NCBI GenBank assembly: GCA_965602805.1
Contig: CBFCZK010000006.1
Location: 83,452-147,451 of the forward strand
DNA from: Thiomicrorhabdus sp965602805
GTDB taxonomy: Bacteria; Pseudomonadota; Gammaproteobacteria; Thiomicrospirales; Thiomicrospiraceae
Direction of reading: 5' to 3'
DNA: 64,000 nucleotides
Below, piece after piece: positions 43,752 through 53,905 of this stretch. Every line of letters starts with the position of its first letter. The stretch's first letter is position 1. The notes beneath the pieces are model-generated. The model searched no databases. It saw only the letters and a list, made by a program, of their open reading frames with translations, and had not been told where the DNA came from. The translations under genes and the position numbers were made by a program.

Positions 43752-45686
43752 TCACTCTACCGTTACTGATTTTGCTAAATTACGTGGCTGATCCACATCG
43801 GTACCCTTAATGAGGGCCACATGATAACTGAGTAACTGCAAGGCAATATTAAAGGTGATGGGCGCGGTGATGCGGCCTACATTTGTGGTGGTTTTGACCA
43901 CTTTAAAACCAGGTTCGGAGCTGACGTTGGATTTCTCGTCTTCGAAGACAATCATTTGCCCGCCACGTGCGTTAACTTCTTGAAGGTTAGATTTCAATTT
44001 CTCCAATAAATCGTCATGCGGTGCAATTGCGACTACGGGAATATGTTCATCAATCAAAGCCAGTGGACCATGCTTTAATTCACCTGCTGGATAGGCTTCT
44101 GCGTGAATATAGCTGATTTCTTTGAGCTTTAACGCTCCTTCCATCGCGATTGGATACATAGTCCCACGACCCAAGAACAATGCACTGTCTTTATCTGCGA
44201 AGGTTTTGGATATTTCCATGATTTGATCTTCGTGCGCTAACGCGCTTTTGACCAGGCCTGGTAGCTTTTGTAAGCCTTGAACAATAATAGTTTCGCGATT
44301 TTCACTCATCAGACCTTTAGCTTTACCTACGCAAGTAAGTAGTAGCGCTAAAGCGACTAACTGTGTCGTGAAAGCTTTGGTTGAAGCTACACCAATTTCT
44401 GGGCCAGCGTGCGTTAGAAACGTTAAATCACTTTCTCGGGTTAGACTGGATTCAGCCACGTTACAGATGGTAAGTGTTGGAATATTTTTACTTTGTTTTA
44501 AACCTTTAATCTGCTGTAGTGCCGCCAGGGTATCGGCCGTTTCACCTGACTGACTAATGGTGACAAACAGGGTATTATCAATCACCACGGGATTACGATA
44601 GCGGTACTCGCTGGCGACCTCGACTTGGCAAGACATGCCAATAATGTCTTCAAACCAATACTTAGCGACCAAACCTGAATGATAGCTAGTGCCACAGGCG
44701 ATAATTTGTACTTGCTGAATCGATTTAAAGAGCTCTTCGGCTTGAAAACCAAACGCAGAGATAAGCACATGCTCTTGCGTAATACGCCCTTCTAAAGTAT
44801 CTATGACGGCTTGCGGCTGTTCAAAGATCTCTTTGTGCATGTAATGACGATGGTCACCTAATTCTACTGCATTAGCTGATAAGCTCGATTGCTTAACCTC
44901 TCTTTCAATGCACTCGCCTGCCTGGTTATAAATCACCAGATTATTGCGTTGAATCTTAGCGACATCACCCTCTTCTAAAAATATGAAATTCTGGGTAACG
45001 GGTAACAATGCAGAGACATCAGAAGCAATAAAGTGCTCTCCAATACCAATACCGATCACCAACGGACTGCCTTTTCTTGCAACAATCAAAGTATCAGGAT
45101 CATCAATCGCGACGACACCCAAGGCGTAAGCGCCTTTGAACTGTTTCACGGCCAACTGTACCGCTCTCACCAGCCTGTTTTGTTCGTCCCTTGGAGACGA
45201 ACGTCGCTCGTGCAGAACCGGTGTACTATTGGCGGTAGATTCCTCGACATCAGCATACTGTATTTCAGAAAGTGCTTTATGAATTGCGTGTGCAACCACC
45301 TCGGTATCGGTTTCAGACGTAAAACGATAACCCTGGGCTAACTGCTGGACTTTAAGCTCTGCATAGTTCTCGATAATACCGTTATGCACGACTGCAACTC
45401 GATTATTACAGATATGCGGATGGGCATTATGCTCTGAAGGGACGCCATGAGTCGCCCAGCGCGTGTGTGCAATACCGACATGGCCAGTAAAGGGTTCTGA
45501 GTGGCTTTGGATTTTTTCATCCAGGTTTTTGATTTTACCAATGGCACGAATACGCTGAATCTGGCTATCAGAATTTAAAATGGCAATACCGGATGAATCA
45601 TAACCTCGGTATTCTAATCTTCTTAAACCTTCCAATAGAATCGGAACAATATTTCGTTCTGCAACACCGCCAACAATTCCGCACAT
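43752..45686 (-). CDS. glmS: Glutamine-fructose-6-phosphate aminotransferase
   Basis: A 644-aa GlmS. MCGIVGGVAERN exposes Cys2, the glutaminase nucleophile. THGVPSEHNAHPH and HNGIIENY complete that domain. SIS domain 1 carries CGTSYHSGLVAKYW and SQSGETADTL; SIS domain 2 is followed by the C-terminus DQPRNLAKSVTVE. It makes glucosamine-6-P, the entry to UDP-GlcNAc. It is about 35 residues longer than E. coli GlmS because of an insertion near residues 143-168. A perfect palindrome copy lies at 44251. A diverged duplicate of its last third is at 6722-7335. Confidence 0.96.
   Translation of the reverse strand: MCGIVGGVAERNIVPILLEGLRRLEYRGYDSSGIAILNSDSQIQRIRAIGKIKNLDEKIQSHSEPFTGHVGIAHTRWATHGVPSEHNAHPHICNNRVAVVHNGIIENYAELKVQQLAQGYRFTSETDTEVVAHAIHKALSEIQYADVEESTANSTPVLHERRSSPRDEQNRLVRAVQLAVKQFKGAYALGVVAIDDPDTLIVARKGSPLVIGIGIGEHFIASDVSALLPVTQNFIFLEEGDVAKIQRNNLVIYNQAGECIEREVKQSSLSANAVELGDHRHYMHKEIFEQPQAVIDTLEGRITQEHVLISAFGFQAEELFKSIQQVQIIACGTSYHSGLVAKYWFEDIIGMSCQVEVASEYRYRNPVVIDNTLFVTISQSGETADTLAALQQIKGLKQSKNIPTLTICNVAESSLTRESDLTFLTHAGPEIGVASTKAFTTQLVALALLLTCVGKAKGLMSENRETIIVQGLQKLPGLVKSALAHEDQIMEISKTFADKDSALFLGRGTMYPIAMEGALKLKEISYIHAEAYPAGELKHGPLALIDEHIPVVAIAPHDDLLEKLKSNLQEVNARGGQMIVFEDEKSNVSSEPGFKVVKTTTNVGRITAPITFNIALQLLSYHVALIKGTDVDQPRNLAKSVTVE
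44251..44262. repeat. Recurrent palindrome ACCAGGCCTGGT (in glmS)
   Basis: Perfect copy coding P-G-L-V in LPGLVKSALA. The homologous site in the glmS fragment, 7221-7232, is also intact. Confidence 0.9.
45182..45202. repeat. Hairpin inside the glmS insertion
   Basis: GTTCGTC-CCTTGGA-GACGAAC, a perfect 7-bp stem, lies within the codons (RSSPRDE) of the extra segment of GlmS. It suggests insertion of a small palindromic element in frame. Confidence 0.55.
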
Positions 45687-45802
45687 AAAACCTAACTCGC
45701 CTGGAAATAAAATAAGCTGATGATTATATCACTACAAACCAGGCCTTATAATCTTATTACAACAAGGCTACGTAATACATACCCCCCAAACTTCCAAACT
45801 TA

Positions 45803-45834
45803 CCACTAAGACACTAAGACACTAAGACACTAAG
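45803..45834. repeat. Tandem ACACTAAG repeat, four units
   Basis: CCACTAAG followed by three exact ACACTAAG units. It resembles the ACCACGAAGACACGAAG family seen at 53.9-54.2 and 62.4-62.6 kb, with T replacing G. It lies in the 346-bp gap 45687-46032. Confidence 0.8.
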
Positions 45835-45899
45835 AATAGTAAATAAAAAAGATGAAGGATGGTGTGAATTTTTTAGATTCGACCAGCCCTGTTGATCCT

Positions 45900-45998
45900 G
45901 TCATTGCGAGGAACGCTGTGACGTGGCAATCCAGGGCACACGGCTAAACGCTGTATTTAGACGTAAACCCTGGATTGCTTCGCTTTGCTCGCAATGAC
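45900..45998. repeat. GTCATTGCGAG inverted-repeat element (99 bp)
   Basis: Second copy of the element at 33678-33764. Ends are GTCATTGCGAG / CTCGCAATGAC, with internal GCAATCCAGG pairing CCTGGATTGC. It is located downstream of glgP. Confidence 0.75.
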
Positions 45999-46015
45999 GG
46001 GGAGTTTTGGATTTT

Positions 46016-46027
46016 ACCAGGCCTGGT
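46016..46027. repeat. Recurrent palindrome ACCAGGCCTGGT (after glgP)
   Basis: Perfect intergenic copy ending 6 bp from the glgP stop codon and just beyond the GTCATTGCGAG element. Confidence 0.9.
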
Positions 46028-46032
46028 TACAT

Positions 46033-48519
46033 TTAACTTTTAATCGGTGTCAGTTTCCAGATATCTCGATTGTATTCTTGCATGGTTCGATCCGTTGAGA
46101 ATATTCCGCTGCGTGCAGAGTTGATAATACTCATCCGGGTCCACTCGCTTCGATTCTGATAGGCTTTTGCTGCTTGGTTTTGTGCGTTAATGTAACTTTG
46201 GAAGTCGGCTAAGGTCATCCAAGGATCATTTGAACTTTTCATTGAGTTCAGAATATCATTAAAGATATCCGGTTCAAACTGATTGAAATGACCTGATTCT
46301 AACAAGCCCATAACAGCCTGTAATTCTTTGCTTTCATCAATGTAACCTTGTGGATGGTAGTGATGACGTAAAGCTTCTATATCAGGGGTTTGCAAGCCAA
46401 ACAAGAAGAAGTTTTCATCGCCAACCGCATCACGAATCTCAACATTGGCTCCGTCTAAGGTTCCAATCGTTAAGGCACCGTTCATCATGAACTTCATATT
46501 ACCGGTACCAGACGCTTCTTTACCCGCTGTCGAAATTTGCTCAGACAAGTCCGTACCTGGACAAATTACTTCCATGGCAGAGACGCGATAGTTTGGAAAG
46601 AAGACTACTTTTAACTTATCGCCCACATCAGGATCTGCATTGACGATCTGCGCAACATTGTTAATCAATTTGATAATGCCTTTTGCCATGACATAACCCG
46701 GTGCCGCTTTACCACCGAAGATTACGCTACGATTGGTCCAATCTGCGGTGTCTCCACGTTTAATACGTGAATAGAGGTGAATGACATGCAACACATTGAG
46801 CAGTTGACGTTTATATTCGTGAATTCGTTTCACCTGAACATCAAACATTGAATCGACATTCAGCGCCACACACGTCTCTTTTTTAATCAGATCCGCTAAG
46901 TTTTGTTTATTGGCTTGCTTAACGTCATACCAGGCTTTCTGAAACGCTGGATCGACCGCTAATGGTTCTATTTTGGACAACTCTGTTAATTCAGTAATCC
47001 AACCTTCGCCAATTTGTTCTTTTAGCAGAGCTCTTAACTTAGGATTACAACCCGCTAACCAACGACGCTGTGTGACACCATTGGTTTTATTATTGAACTT
47101 TTCTGGCCACAACTGATAGAAATCATTGAACAGACCTTCTTTTAAAAGCTGTGAATGCAGAGCTGCCACGCCATTCACTGAGTGGCTACCGACAATGGCC
47201 AGGTAAGCCATGCAGACATTATTGTGTTCATCGATGATGGACATACGGCGCTGGCGCTCATTATCTGTTGGCCATTTCATCGCTACTTGCATTAAGAAAC
47301 GATGATTGATTTCATAGATAATATCGAGCGGACGTGGCAATAACTTTTCAAACAAGCCAATCGACCATTTTTCCAGTGCTTCTGGCAGTAACGTATGATT
47401 GGTGTAAGCCATGGTTTGCGAGGTTATCTCCCAGGCATCATCCCAAGATAAAGACTCCTTATCAATTAACAGACGCATCAGCTCTGCAACGGCGAGGCTA
47501 GGATGCGTGTCGTTTAACTGAAATGCATTCTTGGCTGCAAAACCGGTGAAATCATCATGCTTTGTTTTCCATTGCGTGATGACATCTTGCAAGCTCGCCG
47601 AGACTAAGAAATACTGCTGTTTTAAACGTAACTCTTTGCCACTCTCACTGCTGTCATTCGGATACAGCACCCTGGTGATATTTTCGGCGGCGGCTTTTTC
47701 TGCAACCGCTTCATGATAAGAACCGGCGTTAAATTCAGATAAATTAAAACCTTCTTGCGCCGTAGCTGACCATAAACGCAAAGTATTCACGGTGTTATTT
47801 TTAAACCCCGGAATAGGCACATCAAATGGCACCGCTTCGACGACCTCTGCATGCTCCCAGTGCGCAATCATCTGCCCCGTGTGAGGGTCCGTATATTGGC
47901 GAGAACAACCACCAAACTTAATGACTTGAGTATATTCAGCACGCTGAACTTCCCACGGATAAGGTCCTGTGCCCAACCAATGATCTGGCTCTTCGATTTG
48001 AAAACCGTTTTGGATTAGCTGACGAAACATGCCGTATTCGTAACGCAAGCCATAACCCATCACAGGCAGTTGCAAGGTGGCACAACTGTCCATAAAACAG
48101 GCGGCTAAACGACCTAAACCGCCATTCCCCAAGCCGGCATCACGCTCTGCTTCTTCAATTTCTTCTAGATTCAGACCTAAATCATACATGGCCTGTTCAG
48201 TTTCATTCTCAATACCTAGGTTCAATAAATTATTGGTCAGTGAACGGCCAATCAAAAATTCCATGGATAGGTAATAGGCTTTTTTGTAATCATTATTATT
48301 GTAAGCTTCCCAGGTTTTTTTCCAGCGCGACATAAGACGATCACGAGTGGCATAGGAGAGCGCTTTAAACAGGTAGTAGTCTTCTGAGGTAATATCTCTG
48401 CCTAATGTATGGCACAAATATTTTAAAAAATCAGTTTCAATATCATCTTTTTCCATCCCAACATGTTGCAACATGTCAGTGATTATTTCGATTCGTTTAG
48501 CTTCAATTTCCGTTGGCAT
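46033..48519 (-). CDS. glgP: Glycogen/alpha-glucan phosphorylase
   Basis: An 828-aa GT35 phosphorylase of normal length. GLGNGGLGRLAACFMDS near residue 130 and the PLP-lysine block EASGTGNMKFMMNGALTIGTLDGANVEI near 660 identify it. It releases glucose-1-P from glycogen ends. It is the last gene of the leftward glycogen run and overlaps glgA by one base. Confidence 0.96.
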   Translation of the reverse strand: MPTEIEAKRIEIITDMLQHVGMEKDDIETDFLKYLCHTLGRDITSEDYYLFKALSYATRDRLMSRWKKTWEAYNNNDYKKAYYLSMEFLIGRSLTNNLLNLGIENETEQAMYDLGLNLEEIEEAERDAGLGNGGLGRLAACFMDSCATLQLPVMGYGLRYEYGMFRQLIQNGFQIEEPDHWLGTGPYPWEVQRAEYTQVIKFGGCSRQYTDPHTGQMIAHWEHAEVVEAVPFDVPIPGFKNNTVNTLRLWSATAQEGFNLSEFNAGSYHEAVAEKAAAENITRVLYPNDSSESGKELRLKQQYFLVSASLQDVITQWKTKHDDFTGFAAKNAFQLNDTHPSLAVAELMRLLIDKESLSWDDAWEITSQTMAYTNHTLLPEALEKWSIGLFEKLLPRPLDIIYEINHRFLMQVAMKWPTDNERQRRMSIIDEHNNVCMAYLAIVGSHSVNGVAALHSQLLKEGLFNDFYQLWPEKFNNKTNGVTQRRWLAGCNPKLRALLKEQIGEGWITELTELSKIEPLAVDPAFQKAWYDVKQANKQNLADLIKKETCVALNVDSMFDVQVKRIHEYKRQLLNVLHVIHLYSRIKRGDTADWTNRSVIFGGKAAPGYVMAKGIIKLINNVAQIVNADPDVGDKLKVVFFPNYRVSAMEVICPGTDLSEQISTAGKEASGTGNMKFMMNGALTIGTLDGANVEIRDAVGDENFFLFGLQTPDIEALRHHYHPQGYIDESKELQAVMGLLESGHFNQFEPDIFNDILNSMKSSNDPWMTLADFQSYINAQNQAAKAYQNRSEWTRMSIINSARSGIFSTDRTMQEYNRDIWKLTPIKS

Positions 48520-50039
48520 TATCCCTTCTCCGAATACAGTTTTATATATTGCTTAGCGCTGGCTTCCCAGCCAAAATCTTGCTCCATACCTGCTTTTTGA
48601 ATCTTTTGCCAGGTACGTTTTTTGGTGAACAAGTGCAAAGCGTGTAATAAGGTTGATTTTAAGGCTTGTCGACTCGGATCGTAGAATACGAAACCGGTTG
48701 CACTCCCCTGCTTTACATGTTCATCCGTAGCATTGACAACGGTGTCAGCTAGTCCACCGGTATGATGGACAATCGGAGGCGTGCCATACGCCAAGCTATA
48801 CATTTGATTTAAACCACAAGGTTCAAAACGCGATGGCATCAAAAATAGATCCGCCCCCGCTTCTACCCTGTGAGCCAATGATTCTGAATAACCAATAAAG
48901 ACCCAAATACGCCCTGGATGATTTTGGGCTAAGGCTTTAATTTGCGCTTCATAATTTTTATCTCCTGACCCTACAATGACAAAGTTCGCATCGGTTTGTT
49001 GGATTATTTCCGGCAAGATTTGCAAGACTAAATCGATGCCTTTTTGCTCAACTAATCGACCTACAATGCCAACCAACGGTTTTTCAAGACAAGATAACAA
49101 CCTCTGATTAGATTTTTTCTCAGCTTCGCCACGCAATAAACACAAGTCACCTAATAAAGACTGTTTATTGCGATGTTTACCTGCGACACGGCCTTTTTTG
49201 GCTGAATAGTTTTCAACGATTAAGTCATCTACCTCCGGATTCCAGACGAGATCATCAATGCCATTGATAATACCCAGTAAAGCACCTTCTGCCTGGCGTT
49301 TTTGCAGGACGCCTTCAAAACCATAAGCAAACTCGGGATAACAGATTTCTTTGGCGTAAGTCGGACTCACCGTTGTGATTTGATCGGCCTTAATGAGCCC
49401 CGCTTTGAGCATCGAAAAATGCCCCCAAAACTCAACGCCCTCTTTCTCCCACAGTGTCCAAGGCAGTTTTAGCTGCTCAAATAAGGATTGTGGGAAATTA
49501 CCCGCATAAGCCATATTGTGGACGGTAAATACCGTTAAAGGTGGCTTCGTTTCTAAACTCAATAACGCCGGAATCAAACCGGTTTGCCAATCATTCGCAT
49601 GCACGACATCAGGTTGCCACTTTAGCCCAAGACGATTCATTGATAATTCTGTAACCACTTTAGAAAACACTGCAAAGCGCTCGCCATTATCCCACCAATC
49701 GGCACCATCCTTTGCCAGGTAAGGATTGCCTGCGCGACCATACAATTCAGGAATATCCACCAACCAAACGGGCACATCGATACCTTTGACCGCTCCGGCC
49801 TTGAGCTGTAATATCTTGGCATTAAATATCCGCCCACAGCCTTGCACCGGCATTTCTGCGACTAATTTAAGCGTCGCAGATTCCGGCAACTTATCCATCA
49901 CCGCTTTGTATGCAGGTAAAACCAAACGTACTTTATGCTTTAACGCAGCTAATGCATTGGGTAGGCTGCCAGAGACATCTGCCAGGCCACCTGTTTTAAT
50001 CAGTGGATGTGCTTCTGAAGTGGCAAAAAGTATTTTCAT
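48519..50039 (-). CDS. glgA: Glycogen synthase (ADP-glucose)
   Basis: A 506-aa GT5 glycogen synthase. The N-terminal ADP-glucose loop is KTGGLADVSGSLPNAL. HANDWQTGLIPALL is in the first domain and MPSRFEPCGLNQMYSLAYGTPPIVHHTGGLADTV in the second (acceptor/nucleotide site). It elongates alpha-1,4-glucan from the ADP-glucose made by GlgC. It is encoded between glgB and glgP. Confidence 0.96.
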   Translation of the reverse strand: MKILFATSEAHPLIKTGGLADVSGSLPNALAALKHKVRLVLPAYKAVMDKLPESATLKLVAEMPVQGCGRIFNAKILQLKAGAVKGIDVPVWLVDIPELYGRAGNPYLAKDGADWWDNGERFAVFSKVVTELSMNRLGLKWQPDVVHANDWQTGLIPALLSLETKPPLTVFTVHNMAYAGNFPQSLFEQLKLPWTLWEKEGVEFWGHFSMLKAGLIKADQITTVSPTYAKEICYPEFAYGFEGVLQKRQAEGALLGIINGIDDLVWNPEVDDLIVENYSAKKGRVAGKHRNKQSLLGDLCLLRGEAEKKSNQRLLSCLEKPLVGIVGRLVEQKGIDLVLQILPEIIQQTDANFVIVGSGDKNYEAQIKALAQNHPGRIWVFIGYSESLAHRVEAGADLFLMPSRFEPCGLNQMYSLAYGTPPIVHHTGGLADTVVNATDEHVKQGSATGFVFYDPSRQALKSTLLHALHLFTKKRTWQKIQKAGMEQDFGWEASAKQYIKLYSEKG

Positions 50040-50133
50040 ACGGAGCTTCCTAATAATTCTATGCTTAATTCTAAATTGGATTCAGATTCAGACTCATGCT
50101 TTTGCACAAGAATGAACCTATCCTGCTATCCGA

Positions 50134-52416
50134 CTAATCTGTTTTTAACTTCAAAACCAGCACAGCCAATGGAGGGAGAGTCAATTCAACAGAACAGGGC
50201 TGGTTCATCCACGTCTGATTTTCAGTGTGAATCATGCCGCCATTGCCCATATTCGCACCGCCAAAGACTTCTGCATCAGAGTTAATCAATTCGACGTAAG
50301 ATCCCGCCTCTGGCAAGCCAATACGGTAATTGTGGCGTGGCACGGGTGTGAAGTTAAAGATACACACGACCTTTTCATTATCCGCATGACGAATGAAACT
50401 CAAGATAGATTGTTCGTAATCATGGCAATCTACCCATTCAAAACCGCTACTATCAAATTCTCGTTCATATAACGCGGGACGATTTTTATAGAGATGATTA
50501 AGTTCTTGAGCCAATCTCTGAACACCTCGATTGAGAGGCAGATCACATAGATGCCAATCCAAAGAACGGGCTTCACTCCACTCTCCCCATTGTGCAAATT
50601 CACACCCCATAAACAGCAGTTTTTTACCTGGATGCAATATTTGATAAGCCAGCAATAGACGCAGATTGGCAGCCTTCTGCCAATCATCACCGGGCATTTT
50701 AGCAATCAAAGAGCCTTTTAAATGCACCACTTCGTCATGCGATAAGGGTAGGACAAAGTTTTCTGAGTAGGCATACATCTGACTAAAGGTCAGTTGGTTG
50801 TGATGGTATGGGCGAAAGATGGGTTCATTGGCAAAATAATCCAGCGTGTCGTTCATCCACCCCATATTCCATTTCATGGAAAACCCTAAACCGCCCATCC
50901 AGGTTGGACGCGATACCATTGGCCAGGAAGTCGATTCCTCCGCCATCACTACCGCCCCCGGACACTGCTCGTGTACTTGTGTATTGAGTGACTGCATAAA
51001 GGCAATCGCTTCTAAGTTTTCACGCCCGCCATGTTCGTTTGGCACCCACTCACCCGCTTCACGCGAGTAATCCAGGTACAGCATTGAGGCCACGGCATCG
51101 ACACGTAAACCATCAAGATGCAGCTCTTTCAACCAATACAATGCATTGCTGATTAGAAAATTTCGGACTTCATTACGTCCAAAGTTAAAGATATAAGTTC
51201 CCCACTCAGTATGTTCACCTTTTCTCGGGTCTTCGTGCTCATACAACGCTGTACCATCAAAACGGCCTAATGCAAATTCATCTTTTGGAAAATGTGCAGG
51301 CACCCAATCCAAAAACACACCAATATTATGTTGGTGACAATAATCGACAAAATAGCGCAAATCATCCGGTGAACCAAAACGACTGGTTGGCGCAAAATAA
51401 CCGGTGGTTTGATAACCCCACGATTCATCCAATGGATGTTCAGAAATTGGCAATAACTCGATATGGGTATAACCCATCCATTGAACATACTCCACCATAC
51501 GATGTGCGATTTCGCGATAGTTTAAAAAACCACCATCATCCGCTCTCTGCCATGATCCTAAATGCACTTCGTAAATATTAATTGGTGCTTTTTGCCAATC
51601 AAAGGTCTTCTGCGATTCTAACCAGGCCTGGTCACTCCATTCATGCTTTGATTCATAAACGATACAGCCCGTTGCGGGACGATATTCCATCGCCATGGCG
51701 TAAGGATCGATTTTGGTAAAGCTGTCACCCGTTTGCGCGTTACGAATTTCAAATTTATAGATGTCACCCGCCTGCAAACCTGGGATAAACAACTCCCAAA
51801 CCCCCGAACCGCCATTAACACGCATTGGATGACGCAAGCCATGCCAACCGTTAAAATCACCGACCACAGAAACGCGTTCTGCCGAAGGTGCCCAAACGGC
51901 AAACTGCACGCCTTTAATACCATCGACTTCCTTAGGATGAGCACCTAATACATTGTAGAGTTGCCAATGCTGGCCTTGTGCAAACAGATGTAAGTCCAAC
52001 TCACCTAACTGCGGCATAAAGGTATAGGGAGAAACCATCGAATGCTCAGAACCATCGGCCTCAACCCAGTTAACTACATAATGCTGGGCTAACTGATTTT
52101 TCTCTTTATCGCTCAGTAAGGCGACAAATAGATCCGTGCCTTCAATTCTTTGCAAATCAAATAGACCATCGACATTGGCCGATTCAGCAGAAGGCAGCCA
52201 AACTCGAACCGTCCACTGCGCGACCGGTTCTGCTTTAGACGATTCACTCTTTACGGCTCGATTAACCTTAGAAACCGTCTTATTATCCGACAACCTTTGC
52301 GATGTCGGTAAAATATGACAACCCAAAACACCGAATGCATCATGATGACGTCCTTGGTGTAACGCCTCGATATCTGCCTGTAATCCCTTATCTAGGGTCT
52401 GCCCATTTATTTGCAT
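50134..52416 (-). CDS. glgB: 1,4-alpha-glucan branching enzyme
   Basis: A 760-aa GH13 branching enzyme with an N-terminal CBM48 (VQFAVWAPSAERVSVVGDFNGW). Catalytic blocks are DWVPAHFPKDEFAL, LDGLRVDAVASML (nucleophile Asp), VMAEESTSWP (acid/base Glu) and PLSHDEVVH. It adds alpha-1,6 branches to glycogen. Compared with E. coli GlgB (728 aa) it has a Lys/Ser-rich insertion near residues 40-60. A palindrome copy at 51621 codes D-Q-A-W-L. Confidence 0.96.
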   Translation of the reverse strand: MQINGQTLDKGLQADIEALHQGRHHDAFGVLGCHILPTSQRLSDNKTVSKVNRAVKSESSKAEPVAQWTVRVWLPSAESANVDGLFDLQRIEGTDLFVALLSDKEKNQLAQHYVVNWVEADGSEHSMVSPYTFMPQLGELDLHLFAQGQHWQLYNVLGAHPKEVDGIKGVQFAVWAPSAERVSVVGDFNGWHGLRHPMRVNGGSGVWELFIPGLQAGDIYKFEIRNAQTGDSFTKIDPYAMAMEYRPATGCIVYESKHEWSDQAWLESQKTFDWQKAPINIYEVHLGSWQRADDGGFLNYREIAHRMVEYVQWMGYTHIELLPISEHPLDESWGYQTTGYFAPTSRFGSPDDLRYFVDYCHQHNIGVFLDWVPAHFPKDEFALGRFDGTALYEHEDPRKGEHTEWGTYIFNFGRNEVRNFLISNALYWLKELHLDGLRVDAVASMLYLDYSREAGEWVPNEHGGRENLEAIAFMQSLNTQVHEQCPGAVVMAEESTSWPMVSRPTWMGGLGFSMKWNMGWMNDTLDYFANEPIFRPYHHNQLTFSQMYAYSENFVLPLSHDEVVHLKGSLIAKMPGDDWQKAANLRLLLAYQILHPGKKLLFMGCEFAQWGEWSEARSLDWHLCDLPLNRGVQRLAQELNHLYKNRPALYEREFDSSGFEWVDCHDYEQSILSFIRHADNEKVVCIFNFTPVPRHNYRIGLPEAGSYVELINSDAEVFGGANMGNGGMIHTENQTWMNQPCSVELTLPPLAVLVLKLKTD
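51621..51632. repeat. Recurrent palindrome ACCAGGCCTGGT (in glgB)
   Basis: Perfect copy read as GAC-CAG-GCC-TGG-T, a different codon phase from those in glmS and uvrB. Confidence 0.9.
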
Positions 52417-52486
52417 GTGTTAACCAAACCTTCTCGGTAAGCGATTTTAAATTTATTGAGTATCTTTCTTGAACGTAACGTCGATG

Positions 52487-53878
52487 TTAAAGACGATTCG
52501 TCTGTTGTAATAAAACTCGTAAGTTCTCTGCCAAGCCTTCAGGCAGTTGTGACCAATCAAACTGCCAGCGCCAATTGCCTTCTGCTGTACCCGGAATATT
52601 CATTCGATGCGTTCCATCAAGTCTTAAAAAATCCTGCATAGGCACAATCACGCGTTGCGCGACCGTATTAAAAGCCGCTGCGATTAGCAACCAAGGCATA
52701 CCACCCGCTAAATGGGCTTGCTGAAGTTGCTCAGCATTCACGGCTTGCAACTGCTCCAGCACCCAATGCTTGGTGCCCTCATCCAATGTATCAAACCAGC
52801 CTAGGGTTGTGTCGTTATCATGAGTCCCCGTATAGGTTACTGAATTCTCAACTTGCTCATAGAGTGAATGCGGGTTATCTGGCAAACCATTAAAACCAAA
52901 CTGTAAAACAGACATGCCAGGTAAAGCATAGTGTTCTTTTAAGGCCACGACTTCTGGCGTAATACTGCCCAGATCTTCGGCGACAATCGGTAAATCAGGA
53001 AAATCTGATTTTAAGGCGGCTAACAACTCAAAGCCAGGCGTTTTCGCCCAAGAGCCATTGATTGCCGTCTCTTCACTTGCCTTTATCTCCCATGAAGCTT
53101 CCAGCCCCCTGAAATGGTCGATGCGCAGTAAATCAAACTGAGTCAAGGCTTCTGCAATTCGTTTACGCCACCAGCTAAAGCCATCCTGTTGCATCACTTC
53201 CCAGTTGTAATGTGGATTGCCCCAGCGTTGCCCTGTTTCTGAGAAGTAATCCGGCGGTACACCTGTGACGACGGTAGGATTGTGCTCTTCATCTAACTTA
53301 AATTGCTCAGGGTTCGCCCAGACATCAGCACTGTCGAATGCCACGAAAATAGGCATATCGCCAAACAGTTGAATGCCTTTTTTATTGGCATCCGTTTTAA
53401 GCTGTTGCCAGATTTTAGATAAAACAAACTGCTGCTTTTTTAAGACCAGAAACTCATCTTGATGCAGCTTTGCAAATCTTTGTAAGGCCTGCGTTTCATG
53501 CATTTTCAAATCGTAGGGCCAATCTCTCCAAGAAGCGTTGTTTTCATGGCGTCTAATCACCATAAACAAAACATAATCTTCTAGCCAATGCGGCGGATGG
53601 TTTACATAATCCGCAAAGGCCTTTTCACCGAATTGTTCAAATTGCGTTAACCAATCATCTGGTAACAGTGCTGGATTCAAAGCAAAAGCTGAAACGGCTT
53701 GATAAGGTGAAAGATCTTCATGTGGCTGAGTCAATGGCAGCATCTGCCAAATAGACAAACCCGCGCGATTCATCCAGTCCAAAAACAACCAGGCCTGGTC
53801 ATTCAGTTGCCCTGGTTGGCCTTCAGAGCTCGGCAGGGAAGTTGGGTGCAACAGCACGCCGGCTTGTCTTTTATTCAC
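52487..53878 (-). CDS. malQ: 4-alpha-glucanotransferase (amylomaltase)
   Basis: A 463-aa GH77 enzyme, at the short end for the family. The N-terminus RQAGVLLHPTSLPS is characteristic. LLRIDHFRGLEASWEI holds the nucleophile Asp, PIVAEDLG the Glu and YTGTHDNDTTLGW the third acid. It disproportionates maltodextrins released during glycogen turnover. It lies 70 bp upstream of glgB. The palindrome copy at 53788 is near the N-terminus, again coding D-Q-A-W-L. Confidence 0.94.
   Translation of the reverse strand: MNKRQAGVLLHPTSLPSSEGQPGQLNDQAWLFLDWMNRAGLSIWQMLPLTQPHEDLSPYQAVSAFALNPALLPDDWLTQFEQFGEKAFADYVNHPPHWLEDYVLFMVIRRHENNASWRDWPYDLKMHETQALQRFAKLHQDEFLVLKKQQFVLSKIWQQLKTDANKKGIQLFGDMPIFVAFDSADVWANPEQFKLDEEHNPTVVTGVPPDYFSETGQRWGNPHYNWEVMQQDGFSWWRKRIAEALTQFDLLRIDHFRGLEASWEIKASEETAINGSWAKTPGFELLAALKSDFPDLPIVAEDLGSITPEVVALKEHYALPGMSVLQFGFNGLPDNPHSLYEQVENSVTYTGTHDNDTTLGWFDTLDEGTKHWVLEQLQAVNAEQLQQAHLAGGMPWLLIAAAFNTVAQRVIVPMQDFLRLDGTHRMNIPGTAEGNWRWQFDWSQLPEGLAENLRVLLQQTNRL
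53788..53799. repeat. Recurrent palindrome ACCAGGCCTGGT (in malQ)
   Basis: Perfect copy in the same codon phase as the glgB copy. Confidence 0.9.
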
Positions 53879-53905
53879 ACATTTATCTCAACTCTAAATA
53901 TTTAA

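Noticed and set aside
45738..45746. ACCAGGCCT upstream of glmS as another palindrome copy
   Set aside because: Only nine bases match and the right half is lost; not counted.
45803..45834. Possible CRISPR-like array at the ACACTAAG repeats
   Set aside because: Units are contiguous 8-mers with no spacers, and no cas genes are present.
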